From: a bacterium
GTDB taxonomy: Bacteria > Ratteibacteria > UBA8468
Length of the DNA stretch: 9,929 bases
NCBI GenBank assembly: GCA_030672255.1
Contig: DAOVGU010000261.1
Coordinates: forward strand, 1 to 9,929
Reading direction: 5' to 3'
Shown here: piece by piece, positions 1 through 5,734 of the stretch
Layout: every line of letters starts with the position of its first letter
How positions within the stretch are numbered: position 1 is the first letter of the stretch
Notes under the pieces: model-generated
What the model saw: the letters and a program-made list of their open reading frames with translations, nothing else
What the model was told of the DNA's origin: nothing
The model's database searches: none
Made by a program: the position numbers and the translations under genes

Positions 1-1
1 G

Positions 2-220
2 AAAACATCGGGAATGGGAGAAATTTTGAGTGCATCTGAACAAACAAAGACTGCTTTTGGTAGTATTAAAGTCTCAGAGTCCATAATACTTAGTGATATG
101 AACATAGGTGGGATTAAGTATAAGCGGGTTGTTTTCTTACATACCGACGCTTCCTCTTTTGGAGGCGACGATGATGGAATTATTGGAATAGGCGCTATTG
201 TGCATCGCGGTGTAAAATAA
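2..220 (+). CDS. 3' end of an unidentified gene, possibly aspartyl-protease-like
   Basis: The frame is open to the left edge of the window, so this is the C-terminal part of a longer protein. An ATG at 14 exists, but nothing marks it as a real start. About 72 residues are visible and they end at a TAA at 218-220. The visible part looks like alternating beta strands: a stretch with IGGIKYKRVVFL, then an acidic turn GGDDDGIIGIG and a short tail. In clan AA (retropepsin/pepsin-like) aspartic proteases, a hydrophobic strand after IGG and a DGIIG-type hydrophobic-hydrophobic-Gly turn near the C-terminus are common, so such a domain is my best guess. The catalytic Asp would lie outside the window, so it cannot be confirmed. 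The stop codon is 32 bases before the next gene. That a coding end is present is fairly sure; the family is weak inference. Confidence 0.45.
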   Translation, partial: KTSGMGEILSASEQTKTAFGSIKVSESIILSDMNIGGIKYKRVVFLHTDASSFGGDDDGIIGIGAIVHRGVK

Positions 221-236
221 AAATATGCTATTATAA

Positions 237-242
237 GGGAGG
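237..242 (+). promoter_or_regulatory. Shine-Dalgarno site for the 253 gene
   Basis: GGGAGG lies ten bases before the ATG at 253. It supports that start over the internal ATG at 298, which has no comparable purine block just upstream. An extended -10-like sequence (TGC then TATTAT, 226-234) lies just before it. It has no recognisable -35 and would place the RNA start almost on the SD, so I do not call it a promoter. Confidence 0.6.
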
Positions 243-252
243 ACAAAACAAA

Positions 253-1101
253 ATGAATAATCAGAAACAAAAAGAAATCTTTGGGGTTATTGCAAATATG
301 AAATTCAAATTTGGTTTTAGCGTTATCAATAAACCTGCTGAAGAATATTTTGAGTATGCTTCAGAACACAATTTGGCTCATTTTGAAATTGATTTAGCCA
401 CTGAGCATTCCTTCATTGAAACATTTAATACAAAACGTATCGGCAACTTAAAAAAATTATCTAAAAGATTCAAAATCACCTTAAGCTTACATACACCATA
501 TACAATCAATCCATCGGACAAAATCCCAATGATTAGAGACGCAAATATTGCCTACTTGAAAAAATGTATTTTGGTTGCTCACAAATTGAATGCTACTCAT
601 GTAACAATGCACATCGGAAATTGCAATGGTTTACCAGATTGGACATGGATGAGACAGCAAGCATTGGAAAGACTGGCTCTAAATTTCAAAGAGGTTCTGA
701 AGGATTGCAAAAAATTTAAGGTGAAAGCGGCTCTGGAAAATGTCAATCCTCTGCCCAAAAACTCTGAATTCTTTTACCTTGGCGATAATATTCGAGATTT
801 TGAATTCTTGTTTGCAAAGTTGAAATCGCCCTATCTTAATCTATGTTTGGATATAGGCCACGCCAACACCAACGAGGGGGCAATAGCATACATCCAAAGA
901 TTCGCAAAGAAGATAATCTGCGTTCACTATCACGACAATAAAGGAAAGTATGACGATCATCTGAATATTGGCGAAGGTACGGTTCCCTGGGAGAAGGTTG
1001 TTAATGCCTTTAAACACATAAAATTCTTGGGACCTTTCGTCTCTGAGACATTCAAACAGAAACCAGATGAGGCAAGAGATAAATTACAAAAATATATATG
1101 A
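253..1101 (+). CDS. Sugar phosphate isomerase/epimerase-like TIM-barrel protein
   Basis: A 282-residue protein of the AP-endonuclease-2 / xylose-isomerase-like TIM barrel superfamily, which binds divalent metals to isomerise or epimerise sugars or cyclitols, or to cut abasic DNA. The metal-site pattern is visible at the ends of the strands: H120 in VTMHIGN, E162 in ALENVN, D200 and H203 in LCLDIGHAN, H225 and H227 in VHYHDN, H236 in DDHLNIGEG and E265 in VSETF. The length fits the sugar isomerase branch. The HxHDNxG...DxHxxxGxG signature is typical of uncharacterised sugar isomerase/epimerases, so I favour that over endonuclease IV. The start at 253 has an SD (GGGAGG); residues before M16 look like a short extra N-terminal tail. 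The next gene starts 34 bases downstream on the same strand, suggesting an operon with the epimerase and radical SAM protein. Substrate unknown. Confidence 0.85.
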   Translation: MNNQKQKEIFGVIANMKFKFGFSVINKPAEEYFEYASEHNLAHFEIDLATEHSFIETFNTKRIGNLKKLSKRFKITLSLHTPYTINPSDKIPMIRDANIAYLKKCILVAHKLNATHVTMHIGNCNGLPDWTWMRQQALERLALNFKEVLKDCKKFKVKAALENVNPLPKNSEFFYLGDNIRDFEFLFAKLKSPYLNLCLDIGHANTNEGAIAYIQRFAKKIICVHYHDNKGKYDDHLNIGEGTVPWEKVVNAFKHIKFLGPFVSETFKQKPDEARDKLQKYI

Positions 1102-1135
1102 AATATCCTAAACTTTTTATAAACTATTTAAATAG

Positions 1136-2152
1136 ATGAAGACTCTGGTTACGGGGGCGGCCGGTTTTATTGGCAGCCATCTTGTTGAAGCACTTGTTGC
1201 TGATGGAATAGCCACAAGAGCATTTGTCAGACCAGGCAGTAATCTATCTTCTATCACGCATCTAAGAACTGAGATTGCTCAGGGTGATGTAAGAGACCTC
1301 CCATCGCTAAAGAATGCTTTCCGTGGTGTTGATATTGTTTATCATCTTGCCGCAGTATCAAGATTTGATTTGAATATACCAAAAGAAGAATATAATAGCA
1401 CCAATGTTATCGGCACAAGAAATGTTCTTGAAGCATGTAGAGAGTCTGGTGTCAAAAGAGTTATCTATACCAGTACCATTGAGGCTATCGGTCCCTCAAA
1501 GAACGGAAAACCCCTTACCGAGGAAACAAGACCATCTCCCAGGAATATTTATGGAGAAAGTAAATTGGCTGGGGAAACAATTGTAAAGAAGTATCACGCA
1601 GATTATGATATGAATACAATTATCATCAGACCACCAATGACCTATGGTCCAGGGGATACGATTCTTTTGCGTAGACTTTTTAAGATAATTAGTAAGGGAT
1701 ATTATCCAGTTGTTGGTAATGGTAAAACATTAACCGAGTTTTGCTATGTCAAAAATCAGGTTTTCGGGATAAAACTTGCGGCAGAAAAAGGGAGGCCAGG
1801 AGAAACCTATTTTATTTCCGATGAGAGACCTTACTCAATTGAGGAGATAGTAAGAAGGATAGCCAATGAACTTGGGGTGAGGATTAGAATAGTTCACCTT
1901 CCAATCCCAGCAGCCTCAGTTATCGGTTTTTCTCTTGAACTTTTAAGTAAGATTTTCCGTTTCTATCCTTTTGTGATTAAAGAAACGGGAAGACCTCCTT
2001 TCTCCCGAAAGACGGTGGAGTGGACAGCAAAAAGTAGTCTCTTTTGCGATACCTCTAAGGCAAAAAGGGAACTGGATTATAAACCTGCCTATAGCTTGAA
2101 TGAGGGAATAAAAGAAACTATCAGTTGGTATAAGGAAAAAGGGTTACTATGA
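1136..2152 (+). CDS. NAD-dependent epimerase/dehydratase (extended SDR)
   Basis: A 338-residue cytoplasmic extended short-chain dehydrogenase/reductase. The N-terminal Rossmann nucleotide motif is VTGAAGFIGSH (G7, G10, G13). The following RPGSNLSSI region and the GDVRD acidic turn are typical of NAD(P)-binding family members. Catalytic residues are visible: S113/T114 in YTSTIEAIG, then Y139 and K143 in YGESK. The C-terminal half carries the usual substrate-domain pattern (RPPMTYGPGD, later FCYVKNQ in place of the common VHVDD). Members with this layout include UDP-sugar 4-epimerases, dihydroflavonol-reductase-like enzymes, 3-beta-HSD-like enzymes and the hopanoid-associated HpnA group. I cannot choose between these; a sugar nucleotide or a polyprenoid/sterol-like substrate is possible. 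There is no SD before ATG 1136. Its TGA overlaps the ATG of the radical SAM gene by four bases (ATGA), which implies translational coupling and a shared pathway. Confidence 0.88.
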   Translation: MKTLVTGAAGFIGSHLVEALVADGIATRAFVRPGSNLSSITHLRTEIAQGDVRDLPSLKNAFRGVDIVYHLAAVSRFDLNIPKEEYNSTNVIGTRNVLEACRESGVKRVIYTSTIEAIGPSKNGKPLTEETRPSPRNIYGESKLAGETIVKKYHADYDMNTIIIRPPMTYGPGDTILLRRLFKIISKGYYPVVGNGKTLTEFCYVKNQVFGIKLAAEKGRPGETYFISDERPYSIEEIVRRIANELGVRIRIVHLPIPAASVIGFSLELLSKIFRFYPFVIKETGRPPFSRKTVEWTAKSSLFCDTSKAKRELDYKPAYSLNEGIKETISWYKEKGLL

Positions 2153-3609
2153 TCAAGGTTTTATTTTTAAATCCACCATACTTTCCGAGATTTTCCCGTG
2201 AACAACGCAGCCCTGCTGTTACCCGCAGTGGAACCCTTTACTATCCGATGTGGCTGGCCTATGCCGCCGGTGTTCTTCAAAAGGAAGGTTTTCCAATAGA
2301 CTTCATTGATGCCCCAGCCGATAATTATAATTTAGAAGAAGTAATAAAAAAGAGTAAAGAGTTTAATCCTCAACTTATAGTTGTTGATACCTCAACGCCC
2401 AGCATCTATAATGACGTAGATGTGGGAACAAAGTTAAAAGAGTTCTTACCCCAAACAAAGGTAATTTTAGTAGGACCACATACCTCTGCCCTTCCGGAAG
2501 AGACGCTTGAACTTTCCAGGAAGATTGATGGGGTCGCACGAAGGGAATATGACTACACCATCCGGGATCTTGCTTATGCGATAAAGAAAAATGAAGACTG
2601 GAGAAAAATTCTGGGAATAAGCTACCGGGAGAATAAAAAAATTTTTCATAATCCTGAGCGTCCCTTCATCGATAATCTTGACGAGACACCCTTCGTCAGT
2701 GAAATCTACAAAAAATTTTTAAAAAGCGCAAATTACTTTAATCCCAATGCGCTTTATCCGATGGTTACCATTGTCGCCGGAAGAGGTTGCCCTTTTGGTT
2801 GTGACTTTTGTGTCTATCCGCAGACATTTTCTGGAGAAAGATACAGGTATCGCTCTCCGGAAAATATCCTAAAAGAGCTTCAATACATAGAAAAGGAATT
2901 CCCGGAGGCAAAAGCCGTTTTCTTTGAGGACGATACCTTGACTGCGGATCGAAAAAGGTGCCGGGAGTTAATGGATTTAATGCAAAAAAATCCAATTAAG
3001 ATGACCTGGTCGGCCAATTCTCGCGCCGATGTTGATTATGAGACCTTAAAGCAAATGAAGGCGGCAGGGTGCCGATGTCTATGCGTGGGCTTTGAAGCCG
3101 GGGATAAAAACATTCTAAAGAAAATGCATAAGGGAGTGACCCCGGAGAAAGCCCGCCAATTTATGAAAGATGCTAAAAGAGCAGGTATCCTTGTCCATGG
3201 CTGTTTTATCTTTGGCAATCCGGGCGAGACCAAAGAGAGTTCGGAAAAGACACTGCAGTTTTCTCTAAAACTTGCTCCCGATACCGCTCAATTCTATCCC
3301 CTGATGGTCTATCCTGGTACTAGAGCCTATAAATGGGCCAAAGAGAAAGGTTATCTTACTACCAATGATTATTCGCGCTGGCTTGACCTAAGGGGTCAGC
3401 ATACCTGTATTCTTTCCACTCGGCAGCTTTCTTCCCAGGAATTGATAGATCTTTGTCGCAAGAGCAGAAAAATCTTCTATTTACGTCCGGCCTACATTCT
3501 TTCCAAATTATGGCAGATGATTCGCCATCCCCAGGAGATCCGCAGAATCCTGAAAGCTCTCAAAACCTTTTCTAAAAATCTCCTTAAGGATATAATCTGC
3601 AAAAGATAA
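2149..3609 (+). CDS. Radical SAM protein with B12-binding-like N-terminal domain
   Basis: A 486-residue protein. Residues 1-150 form an alpha/beta domain like the cobalamin-binding domain of class B radical SAM enzymes (VLFLNPP strand, PMWLAYAAGVLQ, LIVVDTSTPS, VILVGPHTSALPE). The DxHxxG cobalamin lower-ligand motif is not evident; many members lack it. The radical SAM core starts near 205 with GRGCPFGCDFC; C214, C218 and C221 form the CxxxCxxC site that holds the 4Fe-4S cluster. FFEDDTL, the TWSANSRAD strand, CVGFEAG and FIFGNPGE are the later core strands seen in this group. The tail from about 440 is basic and helical and could touch the membrane. Related proteins methylate or cyclise lipids, sugars or tetrapyrroles; the substrate here is unknown. 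The start codon overlaps the epimerase stop, and I see no terminator directly after it. Confidence 0.88.
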   Translation: MIKVLFLNPPYFPRFSREQRSPAVTRSGTLYYPMWLAYAAGVLQKEGFPIDFIDAPADNYNLEEVIKKSKEFNPQLIVVDTSTPSIYNDVDVGTKLKEFLPQTKVILVGPHTSALPEETLELSRKIDGVARREYDYTIRDLAYAIKKNEDWRKILGISYRENKKIFHNPERPFIDNLDETPFVSEIYKKFLKSANYFNPNALYPMVTIVAGRGCPFGCDFCVYPQTFSGERYRYRSPENILKELQYIEKEFPEAKAVFFEDDTLTADRKRCRELMDLMQKNPIKMTWSANSRADVDYETLKQMKAAGCRCLCVGFEAGDKNILKKMHKGVTPEKARQFMKDAKRAGILVHGCFIFGNPGETKESSEKTLQFSLKLAPDTAQFYPLMVYPGTRAYKWAKEKGYLTTNDYSRWLDLRGQHTCILSTRQLSSQELIDLCRKSRKIFYLRPAYILSKLWQMIRHPQEIRRILKALKTFSKNLLKDIICKR

Positions 3610-3647
3610 AAAGAACCCGGAGCAAGAGAATCGAAGAAGGAGGGAAT

Positions 3648-3675
3648 TTGACAAAAAATAAAAATAGGGTAAAAT
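3648..3675 (+). promoter_or_regulatory. Near-consensus sigma-70-type promoter for the protease relic
   Basis: A -35 TTGACA (3648-3653) and -10 TAAAAT (3670-3675) are separated by 16 bases. The ATG at 3685 is nine bases after the -10, so RNA would begin about three bases before the start codon: an essentially leaderless message. A GGAGGG block at 3639-3644 lies upstream of the -35, so it cannot serve as an SD for this transcript. Confidence 0.65.
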
Positions 3676-3684
3676 AGATCCAGA

Positions 3685-3941
3685 ATGGCGGTAATTCAGA
3701 AAGAGATAAGATTGGTTGGTTCTAAAGGAGAAAAGAAGATAGATGCTGTTTTCGACTCTGGAGCTACCTATTCCTGTATTCAGCCAGAGTTGGCTAAAAA
3801 ATTGGGAAGAGTAGAACCTTTACCTGAACCAATGGACTGAAGTTAAACTTTGAGACCGACGAAGTAATTATTGACCCCAGGGTAACTAAACTCCGCCTCC
3901 TGAGAGTTGGACCAAAAAGAGGATTAATAAAAACAAAGTGA
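3685..3941 (+). pseudogene. Retropepsin-like aspartic protease, internally deleted and frameshifted
   Basis: Frame 1 reads 51 residues from ATG 3685 to TGA 3838-3840. It holds the start of a retropepsin-like domain, with a basic beta hairpin, then AVFDSGATYSCI with the catalytic DSGA at residues 24-27, then an ELAKKLG helix. From 3837, in another frame, 34 residues follow to TGA 3939-3941. They begin LKLNFETDEVIIDPRVTKL, which I recognise as the usual C-terminus of small prokaryotic retroviral-like aspartic proteases. The middle strand and the IIG-type turn, about 50 residues of the usual 130 or so, are missing. At the junction a TGG is followed two bases later by CTGAAGTTA, consistent with a deletion ending near the normal W-x-L-K-L segment plus loss of about two bases. 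Without the second half of the fold the protein should not be active. Promoter and terminator remain around it. The family call is from motif memory; the deletion is inferred from the frame change and short length. Confidence 0.75.
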
Positions 3942-4016
3942 AATTCCCTGAAGCAGTTCAGAGAGAGAAAGAAAGAGTAACCGCAGACTGAACTTTGCAG
4001 TTATTTTAAACATTTT

Positions 4017-4049
4017 ACCCAGGTATTTTGTAAAAGGCCTGGGTTTTTT
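4017..4049 (+). terminator. Intrinsic terminator after the protease relic
   Basis: ACCCAGG (4017-4023) pairs with CCTGGGT (4038-4044), with further T/A pairs inside the loop, and a six-T run follows. The T run exists only on the plus strand, so it ends forward transcription and does not serve the regulator gene that ends at 4072 on the minus strand. It may also end readthrough from the 253-3609 operon. Confidence 0.85.
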
Positions 4050-4071
4050 ATTCTGATGGTAAAAGATATCT

Positions 4072-4395
4072 TTATTCCTTAAACAAGGCTTTAATAACTC
4101 TTGAAACAAGCTCAAGTTCTTTTGGTCTTCTGCTGCTGAGCAGATTTACTATTTCTCCAAATAGATGGTTTTTCTTGGTCTGTCTGATAAAAGTAAATAA
4201 TTTTGTAATATCAACACCGAGACCATGAGCAATTTTTTCAATACTTTGCAAAGAAAGATTCTTTTCGCCCCTTTCAACTGCGCCAATATAAGTGTAGTGA
4301 AGACCTGCTTTTTCCGCAAGCTTTTCTTGTGAAAGGCCTTGACTCTTTCTTAATTCCCTGACCTTGTTTCCAAATTCCCTGAGTATTTTATTCAT
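4072..4395 (-). CDS. XRE/HTH_3-type transcriptional regulator
   Basis: A 107-residue DNA-binding protein. The helix-turn-helix covers about residues 8-66 in the classical Cro/C1 pattern: VRELRKSQGLSQEKLAEKAG, then the recognition helix region HYTYIGAVERG, and the SLQSIEKIAHGLGVDITKLF ending. A short helical tail of 40 residues, probably for dimerisation, replaces any sensor domain. The frame can be extended to a TTG at 4461, but I choose ATG 4395. The domain begins there, a TATAAT lies seven bases before it, and the extra stretch runs across the promoter and an inverted repeat of the divergent gene. It is transcribed away from the wzz-type gene, with 126 bases between the starts, a layout typical of a local regulator. 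The inverted repeats at 4446-4465 and 4473-4486 are candidate binding sites. Repressor or activator is not decidable here. Confidence 0.88.
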   Translation of the reverse strand: MNKILREFGNKVRELRKSQGLSQEKLAEKAGLHYTYIGAVERGEKNLSLQSIEKIAHGLGVDITKLFTFIRQTKKNHLFGEIVNLLSSRRPKELELVSRVIKALFKE

Positions 4396-4402
4396 ATTTG
4401 TA

Positions 4403-4408
4403 ATTATA
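4403..4408 (-). promoter_or_regulatory. -10 element of the regulator gene, leaderless type
   Basis: On the minus strand a perfect TATAAT is followed by seven bases and then ATG 4395, so RNA would start at or next to the start codon. No convincing -35 is seen at 16-18 bases, so activity may need an activator or be weak. Confidence 0.5.
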
Positions 4409-4445
4409 AAAGAGGTAGGATATAATAACCATAGACGATAGATAG

Positions 4446-4465
4446 TATTTTGATTTGACAAAATA
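4446..4465. promoter_or_regulatory. Inverted repeat over the wzz -35, candidate operator
   Basis: TATTTTG (4446-4452) and CAAAATA (4459-4465) are perfect 7-base inverted arms with a 6-base spacer. The right half contains the end of the -35 TTGACA at 4455-4460. It lies in the divergent region beside the XRE regulator, so binding by that dimer is a reasonable inference. The sequence shows only the symmetry and the placement. Confidence 0.5.
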
Positions 4466-4483
4466 GACTATAAGTAGTAAACT
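4455..4483 (+). promoter_or_regulatory. Promoter of the polysaccharide locus
   Basis: A consensus -35 TTGACA (4455-4460), a 17-base spacer and a -10 TAAACT (4478-4483, four of six consensus bases). RNA would start near 4490, giving a leader of about 32 bases before ATG 4522, unlike the leaderless pattern elsewhere in the window. Inverted repeats overlap both hexamers. Confidence 0.55.
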
Positions 4484-4486
4484 ACT
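4473..4486. promoter_or_regulatory. Inverted repeat over the wzz -10, candidate operator
   Basis: AGTAGT (4473-4478) and ACTACT (4481-4486) are perfect arms around AA. They cover the whole -10 TAAACT. The centre lies 24 bases from that of the repeat at 4446-4465, about two helical turns. The arms differ in sequence from the first repeat, so two proteins, or one relaxed protein, could be involved. Confidence 0.45.
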
Positions 4487-4521
4487 ATAAAAACAAAAGG
4501 GCACTTAACAACAAAGATAAA

Positions 4522-5403
4522 ATGGAAGAAGAAGTAGACTTAAGGAGTTATCTCGAAGTAATAGGAAAGAGAAAATGGACAATTATTGTTGGAACACTTT
4601 TCTGCATAATTGTTGCTGGGATAGTAAGTTTCATTATGCCAAAGGTTTATGAGGTTTTCACTTGTATCAAAGTAGGAAAAATTGAGGATAGGTTTGTTGA
4701 ACAAAATTCAATAATATCCGCAAAAGTAAAAAGCATCTCATTAAGAAGGAAGATTGCCCAAGAATTTTCGCTTCCGCTTGAAAAAATAAGAAAGAAAAAA
4801 ATTAAGATTTCTTCAAGAGGCAATAAAAATTCTTTAGTCATCACAACAAAAATAGAAACCGACAAACCTGAGCAAGGAATCAAAATTTTGGAGATGGTCA
4901 ATCAAACCATTCTTAAGGAGCATCGGAATAAAGTTGAGAGAGTCAAGAAGGAACTCTTGGATAGAATTGGGGTTAATGAAAATCTCATTAAAATTAAAGA
5001 AAAGCAACAAAGGACCTTAGAGAAACGGTTAGTGAGTATTGAAAAGGAACTTGCCACATTAGAAAAAATCAGGGACAGAATAACCAAAGGAAAGATAGAA
5101 AAGGTTGATGTCGTAGGGATGGTAGCCTATTTTAATGACTTTCAGGCCCGACTTAATTCTCTTTATAGCACCCAATCCCAGATTATTGATTCAATCCCTT
5201 CGCAAATTCAGTCCTATAAAGAGAACATTGCAACATTGCAAGGAAAACTTGAAAAAATTTCAGAAACAGAGGTAATCGATCCACCTCATAGTTCTTATTA
5301 TCCAATTAAGCCAAGAAAGAAATTCAATATTGCTATTGCGGCAATACTTGGTTTAATGATTTTTACTTTTGTGGCTTTTTTCCAAGAATATCTTTCCAAA
5401 TAA
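4522..5403 (+). CDS. Wzz-type polysaccharide chain-length/co-polymerase protein
   Basis: A 293-residue inner-membrane protein of the Wzz/polysaccharide co-polymerase superfamily, which sets the length of polymers made by Wzy-type pathways. The order is typical: a short cytoplasmic N-terminus (EEEVDLRSYLEVIGKRKW), a first membrane helix at about 19-39, a large periplasmic alpha/beta and coiled-coil part (the charged heptad-like region runs about 130-195), then a proline-bearing DPPHSSYYPIKPRKK segment and a second helix at about 268-289. It stops right after that helix, so there is no fused tyrosine kinase domain. No separate kinase gene is in the window. The coding strand is very rich in AAA and AAT codons. 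There is no clear SD before ATG 4522. It is the first gene of the forward locus and is probably controlled through the repeats over its promoter. Confidence 0.82.
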   Translation: MEEEVDLRSYLEVIGKRKWTIIVGTLFCIIVAGIVSFIMPKVYEVFTCIKVGKIEDRFVEQNSIISAKVKSISLRRKIAQEFSLPLEKIRKKKIKISSRGNKNSLVITTKIETDKPEQGIKILEMVNQTILKEHRNKVERVKKELLDRIGVNENLIKIKEKQQRTLEKRLVSIEKELATLEKIRDRITKGKIEKVDVVGMVAYFNDFQARLNSLYSTQSQIIDSIPSQIQSYKENIATLQGKLEKISETEVIDPPHSSYYPIKPRKKFNIAIAAILGLMIFTFVAFFQEYLSK

Positions 5404-5419
5404 TTTAGGAGCAGATAAG

Positions 5420-5539
5420 ATGAGTAAAATATGCAAGATTCTAATTTTAATCTGGTTAGCTTTCTGTCTACTTTGCTTAACAGCATTTTTGGTAACAGGG
5501 AAGGTCCTAAAACCCAAAAACAATCCCTTAAAACTTTAA
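5420..5539 (+). CDS. Small single-helix membrane peptide, 39 residues
   Basis: ATG 5420 follows AGGAG (5407-5411) with an eight-base gap, the best SD in this half of the window, and lies 16 bases after the wzz-type stop. The peptide begins MSKICKILIL, continues through one long hydrophobic stretch (about residues 5-27, with two Cys near its middle) and ends in a basic tail before TAA 5537-5539. Positive residues at both ends leave the topology open. It could be a small partner of the Wzz-type protein, a membrane anchor, or an uncleaved signal-like relic of a longer gene. The same frame continues after the TAA for 20 codons from GTG 5540, with a protein-like charged sequence, to TAA 5600-5602, which hints at decay or readthrough. 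I recognise no family. Confidence 0.5.
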   Translation: MSKICKILILIWLAFCLLCLTAFLVTGKVLKPKNNPLKL

Positions 5540-5606
5540 GTGAAGGATGTTACAGACCTGAATAAGCGATTCTGGGAGAGGGGTAGAGAGGATCTTTGTT
5601 AAACTC

Positions 5607-5630
5607 TACTACTGGTTTAACCGGTTAGTA
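5607..5630. repeat. Imperfect palindrome between the peptide gene and the terminator
   Basis: ACTGGTT (5611-5617) and AACCGGT (5619-5625) face each other around one T, with one T/G wobble. Outer arms TACT (5607-5610) and AGTA (5627-5630) continue the pairing after a one-base bulge. It could be a DNA-binding site or an RNA stem that stabilises the upstream transcript; nothing in the sequence decides this. The rest of 5540-5654 shows no other gene. Confidence 0.4.
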
Positions 5631-5654
5631 ACAAGATAAAATCTTTATAACCAC

Positions 5655-5695
5655 ACAGAGGTGATCTTCATAGGTGAAGATTGCCTCTGTTTTTT
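5655..5695 (+). terminator. Strong intrinsic terminator
   Basis: A 15-base stem, 5655-5669 against 5676-5690, pairs fully with two G/U wobbles. It has a six-base loop and is followed by a T run (5690-5695). It ends the wzz-peptide transcript two bases before the -35 of the next promoter, so the glycosyltransferase pair is a separate transcription unit. Confidence 0.9.
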
Positions 5696-5696
5696 A

Positions 5697-5726
5697 TTGA
5701 CTGATTTCTGGATTTTTTGGTATACT
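5697..5726 (+). promoter_or_regulatory. Promoter of the glycosyltransferase pair; fixes the start codon
   Basis: The -35 is TTGACT (5697-5702), the spacer is 18 bases and the -10 is TATACT (5721-5726), preceded by TGG at 5718-5720, an extended -10. A second TATAAT overlaps at 5726-5731. RNA would start near 5733, two bases before ATG 5735. The alternative upstream TTG start at 5717 lies inside the promoter and so is excluded. Confidence 0.65.
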
Positions 5727-5734
5727 ATAATTTG

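Noticed and set aside
226..234. TGC-TATTAT as an extended -10 promoter for the isomerase gene
   Set aside because: There is no -35, and the predicted RNA start would fall on the SD at 237-242, which would then be lost.
2467..3233. Minus-strand open frames opposite the radical SAM gene
   Set aside because: They lie wholly within a well-supported gene on the other strand and have no recognisable motifs.
3946..4000. Small hairpins such as CTGAA-GCAG-TTCAG and ACTG-N7-CAGT before the terminator
   Set aside because: The arms are only four or five bases and no T run follows; expected by chance. The clear terminator is at 4017-4049.
4396..4461. 22-residue N-terminal extension of the XRE regulator from a TTG at 4461
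   Set aside because: It runs over its own -10 and an inverted repeat of the divergent promoter, and the HTH domain is complete from ATG 4395.
5717..5734. Upstream TTG start adding six residues to the glycosyltransferase
   Set aside because: It lies inside the extended -10 promoter; the GT2 domain begins normally from ATG 5735.
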